Of a DNA stretch of 64,000 nt, positions 17,205 to 26,929 are shown piece by piece. Source of the stretch: Alteromonas sp. LOR (GTDB lineage: Bacteria; Pseudomonadota; Gammaproteobacteria; Enterobacterales; Alteromonadaceae); the NCBI RefSeq assembly GCF_000753865.1, contig NZ_JQFW01000050.1, forward strand, positions 116,859 to 180,858. Reading direction: 5' to 3'. The translations under genes and the position numbers were made by a program. Position 1 is the first letter of the stretch. The number at the start of each line of letters is the position of its first letter. The notes below the pieces were generated by a model. It did no database searches, was not told the DNA's origin, and worked only from the letters and a program-made list of their open reading frames with translations.

Positions 17205-17266
17205 GGTAGAACGCACCTCTAAAGCTACTGTCTTCGTTGTTTATTAGGCCCGATAGCTAACCGTTA

Positions 17267-17305
17267 ATATGACGAGCTTATACGACGAGCTAATATAACG
17301 AGCAC
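17267..17305. repeat. 13-bp tandem repeat (3 units)
   Basis: Units ATATGACGAGCTT, ATACGACGAGCTA and ATATAACGAGCAC are contiguous, upstream of priA. Confidence 0.7.
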
Positions 17306-17457
17306 AGTTAACAAGAATGAATACTCACGATTAGCGTGAGAGTTAAGATATGGGATATTTAAACACAGATTTCATCGCTGCCATAAAACCATCTCAAATA
17401 GTTTTAGATTACCTTACTAACCCTATTTTTTGACCCTATTTTTTGCTTTGGTTACAC

Positions 17458-17572
17458 AATACCAGTCCGCATAGATAGTTACCCACTCAGCGAGATTTAA
17501 AATGTTCGTAATCGCGGCGTGTTAGCGCAGGTGCAGTGGCTCTATATCAAGGTGACACAACAAAGAGTACGG
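17458..17572. repeat. 115-bp dispersed repeat, copy 1
   Basis: Shares about 93% identity (8 differences in the 112 bp compared) with 26722-26836 in the same orientation. Core words common to both include ATAGATAGTTACCCACTCAG and TTAAAATGTTCGTAATCGCG. No open reading frame, transposase ends or clear terminal inverted repeats were seen. This copy is wholly intergenic. Confidence 0.9.
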
Positions 17573-17739
17573 ATATTTTAAACTCATAAAGCGCTTGATC
17601 GCTGGCGCAGCTTCCTTTATTATCCGCCGCTCTTTTGCGATGGGTTGTTCTAAGAACCGCTCATCATTTGAATATTAAGTTACGTATGGTGTTTGGCTTC
17701 GGGCTGAATAGCGATACGGCCTTATTGTGAGGTAATCCC

Positions 17740-17952
17740 ATGAAACAAGGTATCCACCCAGAATACGCTGAAATGACAGCAACATGCTCTTGCGGAAACG
17801 TAATGAAAATCCGCTCTACAATGGGTAAAGACATCAACCTAGACGTATGTTCTTCTTGCCACCCATTCTACACTGGTAAACAACGTAACGTTGATACTGG
17901 TGGTCGTGTTGATCGCTTCAAGAAGCGTTTTGGTGCACTTAGCAAGAAATAA
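17740..17952 (+). CDS. rpmE: Ribosomal protein bL31, zinc-binding type
   Basis: Large-subunit ribosomal protein, 70 residues. Start MKQGIHPEY and Cys16, Cys18, Cys37 and Cys40 (CSCG, CSSC) mark the zinc-containing C+ form; a Zur-regulated Cys-free paralogue would be expected elsewhere if present. AGGT precedes the ATG. Divergent from priA, as in E. coli, and followed by a strong terminator. Confidence 0.98.
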   Translation: MKQGIHPEYAEMTATCSCGNVMKIRSTMGKDINLDVCSSCHPFYTGKQRNVDTGGRVDRFKKRFGALSKK

Positions 17953-17984
17953 ACTTCGTACTTTTTTAAGTATTGAGTTGGAAA

Positions 17985-18005
17985 AGCGCCTTAGGGCGCT
18001 TTTTT
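17985..18005 (+). terminator. Rho-independent terminator of rpmE
   Basis: AGCGCC/GGCGCT stem with a 4-nt loop and six T. Confidence 0.9.
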
Positions 18006-18191
18006 ATTGCCTGCTTTTTAGATAGCTTTTGAATGACCAGCTCCATGGGCTTCTGCATAAACAGAAGATAGAACCGCCATTGAGCGACAAAGAGAACAGG
18101 TATCACAGTGCGCGAGCACTAGAAAACATTGAATTGTGCGCGAGCACAAGAGAGCGCTGGCAGTGCGTTGATAGATCTCAGATATGAAGAC

Positions 18192-18533
18192 CTAATGAGT
18201 GACGTTTTTAGCGAAATGCGTATCCCAATTTCCCTGGCTTTGTTTTGCGCACGCCTCCTCACTATCAAAACGCACAGATACAGGCTTAGACTTAATTCCT
18301 TCCAGCGCTATCTCTACCTGCGTTATAAATGTCGCCTCCCAGTTTTGTTCAAGCGCGCGGTTGCGATTTATTTCGGTGTCAAACACGGCCACAATCTCTG
18401 GGTTGCGCCAGTGCCCTAAATGAGTGAGCCAAACAAAGCCATTGTCTTGTTTTTTTAGGCCCTCGCAAACCTCAGTAAGCTCGCTGATTAATCGACGTTC
18501 TGTCATATTTTCGCATTCACCATTTTTATTCAT
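18192..18533 (-). CDS. Conserved-looking hypothetical protein, 113 residues
   Basis: Not assigned to a family with certainty. A soluble acidic-basic mix with no signal peptide or membrane helix. The segment LISELTEVCEGLKKQDNGF then WLTHLGHW recalls small gammaproteobacterial proteins often labelled Fis-family regulator, but no helix-turn-helix could be seen here. Met10 (18506) is an alternative start. Neither start has a strong ribosome site. Convergent with rpmE. Confidence 0.55.
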   Translation of the reverse strand: MNKNGECENMTERRLISELTEVCEGLKKQDNGFVWLTHLGHWRNPEIVAVFDTEINRNRALEQNWEATFITQVEIALEGIKSKPVSVRFDSEEACAKQSQGNWDTHFAKNVTH

Positions 18534-19159
18534 TAAAGCCGCTAGCCCGAAGCTTAAGCATTAGAATTTATATTTGCTAGGGCTTTTCTCTTTACTGGAT
18601 AGCTATTTGAAACGTCGCTTTTAAAGAGCTAGCGTCTAAATACCTAGTTTCTATGTATATAACTCTTCAACAGTTTTCTCTGTATCAGAAGGCTCTCAAT
18701 CAGGTAGCTTACTGTCAGGTAATTCAATGCCAGGTCGCTCTATGCCAAGCGCCTTTTCGCCGGTCTTGTTGACTCGCTATTTTAATTTTGACTCATTATT
18801 TGAAAGACCGTACAAATACAGAAGAAATATGAGATAAAAAATAAACATAATATGTATGAATGACAAACATAGTCTGCTTTTACTGGTCTAACGAGTTTCT
18901 CTCACCTACATTAATTATGACCCATTAGCGTAATTAAGTAGCACAATAGAGCACGCCCTAGTAACTCTGATCAGATATGTAGACCACCATGGCCTGTGTT
19001 AGTGTTACCACGTGCGCTCAAGCAAGAATAACACAGATAAATAACACGGATAACAGTCCGGATTTGATGCAGCTAGCCTTTAAAAAAATGGCCAGTAGGC
19101 GCTACCCTTTAAACATATAGCAATATCCATGAACCCTACACTCAAGGAATCTATTTCAC
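18534..19159. other. Intergenic region upstream of the malic enzyme gene
   Basis: About 620 nt with only a 15-bp tandem repeat at 18701-18760 (units beginning CAGGTAGCTT, CAGGTAATTC, CAGGTCGCTC, CAAGCGCC). The right part presumably holds the malic enzyme promoter; AAGGAAT lies before its start. No gene or RNA was recognised. Confidence 0.5.
18701..18760. repeat. Degenerate 15-bp tandem repeat (3-4 units)
   Basis: Units start at 18701, 18716, 18731 and 18746. The first three share CAGGT at the start, and units two and three share ATGC at the end; the fourth is eroded. Confidence 0.6.
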
Positions 19160-20377
19160 ATGTCAGATTTTAGACAACGCGCTCTCGATTATCACGCCAA
19201 GCCTACGCCAGGAAAAATAAGCGTTGAGCTATCGACACCCGCAGACAGCGTTGATGATTTAGCGCTTGCTTACAGCCCAGGCGTTGCCGAGCCAGTAAGA
19301 GAAATAGCTGAAGATCCAGACAACGCATACAAGTATACGGCTAAAGGCAATTTGGTGGCGGTTATCAGTAATGGTACTGCTATTTTAGGCTTAGGTAATC
19401 TGGGTCCACTAGCCTCAAAACCGGTAATGGAAGGTAAAGCGCTGCTGTTTAAGCGTTTTGCTGGTATCGACGCTATTGATATTGAAGTGAAGCACAGAAC
19501 TACCGAAGAGTTTATCAATACGGTAGCGAATATTGCTGATACGTTCGGCGGTATCAATCTTGAAGATATCAAAGCGCCAGAGTGCTTTGAAATAGAGCAA
19601 GAGCTTATTAAGCGCTGTAAAATCCCCGTCTTTCACGATGACCAACACGGCACCGCAATTGTCACCGCAGCCGGAATGCTTAACGCGCTAGAAATTCAGG
19701 GCAAAAATATCGAAAATGCCAAAATTGTCTGTCTAGGAGCGGGAGCCGCTGCCGTGGCCTGTATGGAGTTGCTAATAAAATGCGGTGCACAGCGCGAGCG
19801 TATTTACATGCTCGACAGAAAAGGAGTGATACACACTCGTCGCGAAGACTTAACAGAACATAAATCGTTATTTGCTAACAACACCGACAAGCGAACCCTA
19901 GAAGACGTCATGGACGGTGCTGATATATTTGTGGGCGTGTCTGGCCCAGACCTTCTTCCTCCGGAAACATTGGCGCTTATGGCCGATAACCCTATCGTGT
20001 TCGCTTGCTCTAACCCAGACCCTGAAATCAGGCCAGACCTCGCTCATGCGGTACGAGATGATCTCATTATGGCAACCGGTCGCTCAGATTACCCAAATCA
20101 GGTAAACAATGTACTTTGCTTCCCGTTTATCTTCCGCGGCGCATTAGACGTACGAGCAAGCGCTATAAACGATGAAATGAAAGTAGCTGCCGTTGAGGCA
20201 CTGCGCGCCATAACAAAAGAAGAAGTACCTGCTGAGGTGCTTGCCGCGAGCAATAGCAAAAGTCTTAGTTTCTCAAAGGACTACATTATCCCTAAACCCA
20301 TGGACCCCCGCTTGTGCGAACGCATTGCTAGTGCAGTATCAAAAGCTGCCATAGACTCTGGGGTAGCTGGCATTTAA
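19160..20377 (+). CDS. NAD(P)-dependent malic enzyme, short form
   Basis: Oxidative decarboxylation of malate to pyruvate, making NAD(P)H. 405 residues: an N-terminal malic domain (LAYSPGVAEPVREIA, NGTAILGLGNLGPLASKPVM), metal-site FHDDQHGTAIV, then an NAD(P)-binding domain with GAGAAAVACMELL. The layout matches the catalytic part of MaeB, but the phosphotransacetylase-like C-terminal domain of MaeB (about 330 residues) is absent, so it is the compact form. Cofactor preference is not certain. Monocistronic, convergent with metJ. Confidence 0.93.
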   Translation: MSDFRQRALDYHAKPTPGKISVELSTPADSVDDLALAYSPGVAEPVREIAEDPDNAYKYTAKGNLVAVISNGTAILGLGNLGPLASKPVMEGKALLFKRFAGIDAIDIEVKHRTTEEFINTVANIADTFGGINLEDIKAPECFEIEQELIKRCKIPVFHDDQHGTAIVTAAGMLNALEIQGKNIENAKIVCLGAGAAAVACMELLIKCGAQRERIYMLDRKGVIHTRREDLTEHKSLFANNTDKRTLEDVMDGADIFVGVSGPDLLPPETLALMADNPIVFACSNPDPEIRPDLAHAVRDDLIMATGRSDYPNQVNNVLCFPFIFRGALDVRASAINDEMKVAAVEALRAITKEEVPAEVLAASNSKSLSFSKDYIIPKPMDPRLCERIASAVSKAAIDSGVAGI

Positions 20378-20472
20378 GACGTTCAGTCTTAGCCATTACG
20401 CTTGAGAAACAGGCTTAATAAAAAGGCGTATGAGCGAGTGTAAAACACAGACGCTACGTTTTGATAAGTCGG

Positions 20473-20528
20473 CCTTATTAAACTGATTTTATTAAAGCGC
20501 TTTTATTAAAGCGGCTTTATTAAATTGA
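20473..20528. repeat. 14-bp tandem repeat (4 units) between malic enzyme gene and metJ
   Basis: Units CCTTATTAAACTGA, TTTTATTAAAGCGC, TTTTATTAAAGCGG and CTTTATTAAATTGA are contiguous. The invariant core is TTATTAAA. Confidence 0.8.
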
Positions 20529-20534
20529 GCACCC

Positions 20535-20563
20535 AAGTATGACAGCGTCACACTGTCATACTT
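20535..20563. terminator. Convergent hairpin between malic enzyme gene and metJ
   Basis: 11-bp perfect stem AAGTATGACAG / CTGTCATACTT with a 7-nt loop. No clear T-run on either side, so termination would be weak. Confidence 0.45.
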
Positions 20564-20581
20564 AGGTGCATTCGCTCAACC

Positions 20582-20911
20582 CTATTCTTCGGTAGGCTCA
20601 TTTTCGAAGCTGGGATCAATGCCCATCTCTTCCATAATTCTTCTTGCTTCTGCAGGCACTCTGTTGCCGTTGTCTTTACGTAAATCATCATCGTTCGGTA
20701 AAGGCTGACCTGTAAAGGCATGAAGAAATGCCTCACACAGCAATTCTGAGTTAGTTGCGTGTCGCAGGTTATTAATTTGGCGACGGGTGCGTTCGTCAGT
20801 TAACGCTTTCAGCACATTGATCGGTATTGAAACAGTGACTTTTTTTACCTGTTCGCTTTTCTTACCGTGCTCTGCGTAGGGGTGTATATATTTACCATTC
20901 CATTCTGCCAT
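20582..20911 (-). CDS. metJ: MetJ, methionine regulon repressor
   Basis: Ribbon-helix-helix repressor that binds met boxes with S-adenosylmethionine as co-repressor. 109 residues (E. coli 105). The DNA-contacting beta strand [19 protein letters not shown] and [20 protein letters not shown], which belongs to the AdoMet-binding and dimer core, are present. Divergent from metF with met boxes between, so it probably represses both genes. The family assignment is secure. Confidence 0.97.
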   Translation of the reverse strand: MAEWNGKYIHPYAEHGKKSEQVKKVTVSIPINVLKALTDERTRRQINNLRHATNSELLCEAFLHAFTGQPLPNDDDLRKDNGNRVPAEARRIMEEMGIDPSFENEPTEE

Positions 20912-20999
20912 AGTACTAACTCGGTCTTATTTTATTTATGTTATGGAGTGAAATTCTAAACGAGTTCACGAAAAGGTCAATTGAGCAGTGTAAACCTCT

Positions 21000-21964
<965 letters not shown>

Positions 21965-22174
21965 TTGCCGCCCCTTAAGCCACAGACAAAATGCAGGCAA
22001 AATGCAGAGACAATGCATCGACCTGCTCTAGAATAAACCTTTACTCATAGCGCCGCTGGCAGTTACCATCAAATTACAGAATCACAGCAAGAACCACGGC
22101 AGCAACGTCTCTAAACGTTGGTGCTGACTCAGTGTTCGTGCTGAAACGTTGATATAGCTGTCAGGAGAGCAAGT

Positions 22175-23080
22175 GTGTACGTAGAGCGGGTTAAAGCCAT
22201 TTATGAGAATATAAAGCCGCAAGCAAAAGATCTCTTTACTATATTCATCAATCGCTGCAAAGAAGACAATGTAACGATATCTGCAGGCCACCTTGCCTAC
22301 GTGACACTGCTATCGCTAGTGCCGTTTATTATGGTGACGTTTACCATTATGTCGGCTTTTCCTGCTTTCGCATCGGTGCGCAGCAAAATAGAGCATTTTA
22401 TCTTTAGCAATTTCGTACCCACCGCCAGCGACGTTGTTCATCAGTACATGACAGACTTTGTGGGTAACGCCTCAGAAATGAGTGCTATTGGCATTCTATC
22501 GCTGCTTTTTGTGGCGCTGATGCTTATCTCAAATGTAGATAAAACCCTCAATAGAATCTGGCGAACAAAGAGCGAAAGACCCATTGTCTTTACCTTTGCC
22601 ATATATTGGATGGTGATAACATTGGGCCCTATTTTGATAGGCTCTAGCGTTATCGTTAGTACCTACCTTACAGGCCTAGCCGCATTTACCGAAGAATACA
22701 CCCCAGGGCTTGGCACATTACTGCTGAGCCTAGTGCCTAGTGGCGCGGCCATGCTCGCATTTACTATTTTGTATACCATGGTGCCCAATAAACAGGTTTA
22801 CGCCCGCCATGCGGCCTGTGGAGCCTTTATTGCCACGGTTGCCTTTGAGCTAACCAAGTCGGGCTTTGCATTGTATGTGACTAACTTTCCATCCTATGAA
22901 CTAATTTACGGCGCGCTAGCCGTAGTGCCTATTTTGTTCCTGTGGGTGTATCTGTCATGGATAATCGTCTTATTTGGCGCAGAATTCACCTGTAGCCTAG
23001 GCGAAGCCTTTGAAAATCAAAACGTCGTCGATAAAGAAAAGTATGTGCCTGAAGATGACGAGCCCACAGACCAGACATAA
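22175..23080 (+). CDS. YihY/BrkB-family inner-membrane protein
   Basis: Polytopic membrane protein of the UPF0761 group with about six helices in 301 residues; function in the family is poorly known. Characteristic early segment VPFIMVTFTIMSAFPAF and later LFLWVYLSWIIVLFGAE are seen. GTG start at 22175 is chosen for AGGAGA 8 nt upstream. The order yihY-(pip)-dtd-yiiD matches enterobacteria except for the inserted genes. Confidence 0.9.
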   Translation: MYVERVKAIYENIKPQAKDLFTIFINRCKEDNVTISAGHLAYVTLLSLVPFIMVTFTIMSAFPAFASVRSKIEHFIFSNFVPTASDVVHQYMTDFVGNASEMSAIGILSLLFVALMLISNVDKTLNRIWRTKSERPIVFTFAIYWMVITLGPILIGSSVIVSTYLTGLAAFTEEYTPGLGTLLLSLVPSGAAMLAFTILYTMVPNKQVYARHAACGAFIATVAFELTKSGFALYVTNFPSYELIYGALAVVPILFLWVYLSWIIVLFGAEFTCSLGEAFENQNVVDKEKYVPEDDEPTDQT

Positions 23081-23085
23081 ATAAT

Positions 23086-23109
23086 AAGGGGAGCCAATTG
23101 GCTCCCCTT
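23086..23109. terminator. Hairpin after yihY
   Basis: 10-bp perfect stem AAGGGGAGCC / GGCTCCCCTT with an AATT loop. The minus-strand side is followed by TTATTATTT, so it more probably ends the lipoprotein operon. Confidence 0.6.
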
Positions 23110-23166
23110 CTAATTATGATACCTCTTAGTCATGATACATTCTTATCACGACATTAAGTTTTCACG

Positions 23167-23190
23167 CTAGGGGCGTTACCCCTAGTTTTT
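23167..23190 (+). terminator. Terminator overlapping the lipoprotein gene end
   Basis: 7-bp stem CTAGGGG / CCCCTAG with a 5-nt loop and five T on the plus strand. It probably stops yihY transcription, and its right arm includes the stop codon of the convergent gene. Confidence 0.65.
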
Positions 23191-23820
23191 CATAGACGCT
23201 ATAAATGCATCTGATTCCGCTATGGCAGAGTTCATCTGGCTAAGCAGTTGAGCAACATTGTCTTCAATGGTTGAAAGCTCGCCTTGAAGGGCACCAATAG
23301 CGCTGGCGTTTAGATTATGCTTTAAATAAAGCACATTATCTTGAAGCGCATCTAGCACGGGCGGCATTTTACTTTCGGCTTTGCGCATAGCACTCATCAA
23401 CGACGAATAACGACGCTGAGTTTCACGAAGCTTTGCAGCACTATCTCGCTTTAAAGAACCACTTTGATATTTTTCTAGCTCTTCTTGCCACTCATCAAAC
23501 AGGGCTTCTGCTACGCTTTCTACCTTATCAATGCGCGCTGTTACTTCTTCTGCAGCGGCGACACTGTCTTGATACTGGCCATTTAGATTGTCGTAAACGT
23601 CTTCTAATTCACCACCATCAAATGCTACGGCAGCACTAAACGCTTCTAGTGCAGAGCTAAATTGCTCCTGCGCGTCTTCTTGAGATTCTTTTGCATTGTC
23701 GACACGATCAACAAGAATGTCTCGCTTTTCTACACCCACTTTCTCCCAAGCTGCATAGTACGCAGACTGACAGCCTGTAAGAGTCAGTGCCGCGACAAAC
23801 ACGGTTGCTAGTAATCTCAT
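23182..23820 (-). CDS. DUF2959-family lipoprotein
   Basis: Outer-membrane or periplasmic lipoprotein of unknown function, 212 residues. The lipobox LTGC gives a lipidated Cys16. The rest is strongly helical and coiled-coil-like (about 30-210, rich in Glu, Ala, Gln). Its start overlaps the stop of the small membrane protein gene by 4 nt (ATGA), so the two are coupled. DUF2959 assignment is by overall pattern. Confidence 0.85.
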   Translation of the reverse strand: MRLLATVFVAALTLTGCQSAYYAAWEKVGVEKRDILVDRVDNAKESQEDAQEQFSSALEAFSAAVAFDGGELEDVYDNLNGQYQDSVAAAEEVTARIDKVESVAEALFDEWQEELEKYQSGSLKRDSAAKLRETQRRYSSLMSAMRKAESKMPPVLDALQDNVLYLKHNLNASAIGALQGELSTIEDNVAQLLSQMNSAIAESDAFIASMKN

Positions 23821-24059
23821 ACGGTTACTCCACCTCTATAGCGTGCTGCGCTGATAATACTGATTAAATGCAGTAATGCGCCTAAGGGCCAAAATATGAT
23901 AGCAAGCACGACTGTTGCCGCTAGCGCATAAGACACACCCACGGTAATAAAGAAAAACAACGCAGCTAAAATTCGGCCTTGGACCAAATGTCCCAACCCG
24001 GGAATAAAAAAATTACAGATAGCGGCAATGACATTACCACCCGATCCTTGACCTGCCAT
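23817..24059 (-). CDS. Small two-helix membrane protein
   Basis: 80 residues with a Gly-rich start, a segment IPGLGHLVQGR, and two hydrophobic stretches (about 30-50 and 52-70). The PGLGxxxxGR turn recalls TM2-domain and related small membrane proteins, but the exact family is not certain. First gene of a two-gene operon with the DUF2959 lipoprotein. Confidence 0.75.
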   Translation of the reverse strand: MAGQGSGGNVIAAICNFFIPGLGHLVQGRILAALFFFITVGVSYALAATVVLAIIFWPLGALLHLISIISAARYRGGVTV

Positions 24060-24155
24060 ATAAACATCCTCGCATTTATGACTATAATATGATTAGCTAG
24101 TGTAACACCTGCGCGGTAATAACCCCCTTATCATTTAGGCGGTTAAAGCGTGGTA

Positions 24156-24212
24156 AGCACTGCACATCTTGTTGAGCACTGCGCATCTTGTTAAACACTG
24201 CGCATCTTGTAA
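24156..24212. repeat. 19-bp tandem repeat (3 units)
   Basis: Units AGCACTGCACATCTTGTTG, AGCACTGCGCATCTTGTTA and AACACTGCGCATCTTGTAA are contiguous, upstream of the prolyl aminopeptidase gene. Confidence 0.8.
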
Positions 24213-24298
24213 AACACAGCAAAGTGTGTCGGCACGCGACAGCATGCATAATAATAAATTAAACTAAAACAGGCACTCGCACAACGCGTAGAAATATA

Positions 24299-25276
24299 AT
24301 GAAACGACTTTATCCGGATGTAACCCGCTATGACGACGGATTTATTGATGTAGGAAACGGGCACTCCCTGTATTTTGAGCAAAGCGGTAATCCAGATGGA
24401 ATACCCGTCCTCTTTATTCATGGTGGGCCTGGCGCTGGACTCCCCCCTAATTATAAAAGCTTTTTTGACAGCAACAAATACCGCATTATTGGCTATGAAC
24501 AGCGCGGTTGCGGGCGATCCACTCCCTTAGCAGATACCAATAATAACGATACGTGGCTAAACGTAGACGATATAGACACCCTACGCAGTCACCTTTCTAT
24601 TCCAGAATTTTTATTGTTTGGCGGCTCTTGGGGGTCAACACTCGCGCTTCTATACGCTCTAAAGTATACCGCCCATGTATCTGGCTTAATTTTACGCGGT
24701 GTTTTTCTTGCACGCCAACAGGACAGGGAATGGTTTTTATCTCCACACGGATGCGCAGCCCAGCTTTTCCCCGAGCATTATCGCAAGTTCACAAAAGACA
24801 TCCCCCCGCCATTGAGCGCAAATGCAGTATGCGAATATTACAGCGCAGTATTGAAGTCAAACAACGATGTACTCAAACATGCTGCGTTGCGACGCTGGTA
24901 TCAGTGGGAAGAACGTTTATCTAGATTAAGCTTGCCGCCAGGAGTCGGTGACGCCCATTGCCACTACCCCATGCACCTCGTTACGTGCTTAGCAACATTA
25001 GAGTGTCACTTTTTGTCCAACAAATGCTTCATTCCTGAAAACTACATTATCGACAATATTGATAAAATAGCGCATATCCCGGGCACGATTATCCACGGTC
25101 GCTACGACATGATATGTAAAACGGAAGCTGCTGAGACCTTACATAAAGCGTGGCGGCAAAGCCAACTGCAAATAGTACCGGATGCAGGTCACAGTACCTC
25201 AGAGCCTAGTATTGGCTATGCGCTTTGCAGGGCAACACGAGACATGTCACGATTTCTCAAGGAGCAGACCCAGTGA
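24299..25276 (+). CDS. pip: Proline iminopeptidase (S33 alpha/beta hydrolase)
   Basis: Releases N-terminal proline from peptides in the cytoplasm. 325 residues. Oxyanion motif HGGPGAG (41-47), nucleophile Ser110 in GGSWGST, acid Asp in GRYDMICK and His in DAGHSTSE are all visible. The family block DQRGCGRS appears as EQRGCGRS. The stop overlaps dtd by 4 nt (GTGA), which couples the two. It is absent from this position in E. coli. Confidence 0.93.
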   Translation: MKRLYPDVTRYDDGFIDVGNGHSLYFEQSGNPDGIPVLFIHGGPGAGLPPNYKSFFDSNKYRIIGYEQRGCGRSTPLADTNNNDTWLNVDDIDTLRSHLSIPEFLLFGGSWGSTLALLYALKYTAHVSGLILRGVFLARQQDREWFLSPHGCAAQLFPEHYRKFTKDIPPPLSANAVCEYYSAVLKSNNDVLKHAALRRWYQWEERLSRLSLPPGVGDAHCHYPMHLVTCLATLECHFLSNKCFIPENYIIDNIDKIAHIPGTIIHGRYDMICKTEAAETLHKAWRQSQLQIVPDAGHSTSEPSIGYALCRATRDMSRFLKEQTQ

Positions 25277-25710
25277 TAGGACTAATTCAACGCGTATCTG
25301 AAGCAAACGTTACCGTAGACAACAACGTTATTGGTGAAATCGGCCATGGAATGCTTGTACTTCTGGGCGTAGAAAAGGACGATGGCGACGCTGAAATTGA
25401 AAAACTCGCAAATAAGCTATGCCGCTACCGCATGTTCAGCGATAGCGATGGGAAAATGAACCTGAATATTGAGCAGGTGGAGGGTGAAATACTGGTTGTG
25501 TCTCAGTTTACCTTGGTAGCAGATACACAAAAAGGCAATCGACCTGGTTTCTCTCGTGGCGCATCACCTGCCCATGGCGAAGATATTTACTCACGCTTTG
25601 TTGGCGCGCTTAAACAAAAAGGAATGCGTGTTCAAACCGGGGAATTTGGCGCCGACATGAAGGTGGGCCTTATTAATGATGGTCCGGTTACCTTTCAATT
25701 TCATGTATAA
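25273..25710 (+). CDS. dtd: D-aminoacyl-tRNA deacylase
   Basis: Hydrolyses D-amino acids wrongly attached to tRNA. With GTG at 25273 it has 145 residues, the same as E. coli Dtd, and the canonical start MIGLIQRVSEANV. Motifs SQFTL and the Gly-cisPro equivalent NDGPVTF near the end are intact. An upstream in-frame start lies inside pip and is rejected. Translationally coupled to pip. Confidence 0.96.
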   Translation: MIGLIQRVSEANVTVDNNVIGEIGHGMLVLLGVEKDDGDAEIEKLANKLCRYRMFSDSDGKMNLNIEQVEGEILVVSQFTLVADTQKGNRPGFSRGASPAHGEDIYSRFVGALKQKGMRVQTGEFGADMKVGLINDGPVTFQFHV

Positions 25711-25815
25711 GCCATGACGGCTAGGGCAGCCTTTATTTGCTTACATAATTAAACTTGTACCCATAGCGCGGTTACGTTTAAATACCAAGTCGACTTTAAA
25801 AAAGGCCAGTTTATT

Positions 25816-26742
25816 GTGTACAAGGTTGTAACACCGAAAAGTGATGCAGAATTTGAAGCCTATTTTCATTTTCGTTGGGAGCATTTGCGTCAACCGTGGA
25901 ATTTCCCCCCTGGCTCAGAGAAAGATGAATACGAACAAGTTGCAGAACATCGTATTATCACCAATAGAAAGAACGAAATTGTTGCCTGCGGCCGAGTGCA
26001 TTTAAATACCGCAGAAGAAGCGCAAATAAGGCATATTGCCGTTCACAACGACCATATGCGTAAAGGCTTAGGCCAAATGGTAATGGTTGCGCTAGAAAAT
26101 GTGGCTAAAGACCTTGGTGCAGTGCGTGCAGTGACAAACAGCCGCGAGATCTCCATCGACTTCTTCGCCTCTTGTGGATTCGTGGTTGAGCGTGAAGCAC
26201 CCAACGAGCTGGGCATGCTGAAGCGCCAGCAGATGGTGAAAAAATTCACTGAAAATAATACGCTGGTACTTCACCCTAAATGGTGTAAAGCACTTCAGGA
26301 AACCTGGTCGGAAACTATCCCTATTACTGAACACATGGGTATTAAATTGTATCAGTACACAGGACGAACGCTGGAAACCAGGGCCTCATTAAACAAAAAC
26401 ATTAATATTCACGGCACCATGTTCGCGGGAAGTATTTTTTCATTGGCCACACTCACTGGCTGGGGACTCATATACCTGCAGCTAAAAGAGCGTGGTTTAA
26501 GTGGTGATATTGTATTGGGCGATGGAGATATTCATTACCACAAGCCAATCACAATGAAGCCAAGAGCCATCTGCAATATCGAAACACTGTCTGGCAAATT
26601 TGCACCGCTGCAAAAAAATAAAAAAGCCCGTTTCGAACTCAGCGTAGCTATTCTTGATAATGATACCGCAGTAGCAGAATTTGAGGGAGTATTTTGGGTG
26701 CTTCCGCCTGAGGCATCTGATAATACCAGTCCGGATAGATAG
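25816..26742 (+). CDS. YiiD-like GNAT acetyltransferase / hotdog thioesterase fusion
   Basis: 308-residue two-domain protein: GNAT domain about 1-150 (acetyl-CoA loop VHNDHMRKGLGQMVM) and a hotdog thioesterase-like domain about 165-300 (NIHGTMFAGSIFSLATLTG). Same fusion and same place after dtd as E. coli YiiD (later named FabY), which is linked to fatty-acid initiation. GTG start. The last six sense codons and the stop lie in the 115-bp dispersed repeat, so the C-terminal tail NTSPDR is repeat-derived. Confidence 0.88.
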   Translation: MYKVVTPKSDAEFEAYFHFRWEHLRQPWNFPPGSEKDEYEQVAEHRIITNRKNEIVACGRVHLNTAEEAQIRHIAVHNDHMRKGLGQMVMVALENVAKDLGAVRAVTNSREISIDFFASCGFVVEREAPNELGMLKRQQMVKKFTENNTLVLHPKWCKALQETWSETIPITEHMGIKLYQYTGRTLETRASLNKNINIHGTMFAGSIFSLATLTGWGLIYLQLKERGLSGDIVLGDGDIHYHKPITMKPRAICNIETLSGKFAPLQKNKKARFELSVAILDNDTAVAEFEGVFWVLPPEASDNTSPDR

Positions 26743-26836
26743 TTACCCACTCAGCGAGACTTAAAATGTTCGTAATCGCGGCGTGTTACCGCAGGTGCAG
26801 TGGTTCTACATGAAGGTGACGCAACAAAGAGTAAGG
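26722..26836. repeat. 115-bp dispersed repeat, copy 2
   Basis: Partner of 17458-17572. It begins inside the yiiD-like gene and supplies its stop (TAG at 26740-26742). It then runs to just before the rpoH terminator. Confidence 0.9.
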
Positions 26837-26856
26837 CAATAAAATAAAAGACATAA

Positions 26857-26892
26857 AAAAAGCGCCTACTGATGAAGTAAGGCGCTTTTTTC
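26857..26892. terminator. Bidirectional terminator between yiiD-like gene and rpoH
   Basis: AGCGCCT/AGGCGCT stem, preceded by an A-run and followed by TTTTTT, so it works on both strands. Confidence 0.88.
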
Positions 26893-26929
26893 TAATTTAC
26901 GTCGGCTCAATCAGCCAACCCTAAATTCG

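Larger units (their letters stand above)
17205..17739. other. priA-rpmE divergent intergenic region
   Basis: 535 nt. It contains a 13-bp tandem repeat (17267-17305), a 13-bp direct pair CCCTATTTTTTG at 17421-17446, and copy 1 of the 115-bp dispersed repeat. The last 160 nt should hold the rpmE promoter. Nothing coding was seen. Confidence 0.6.
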
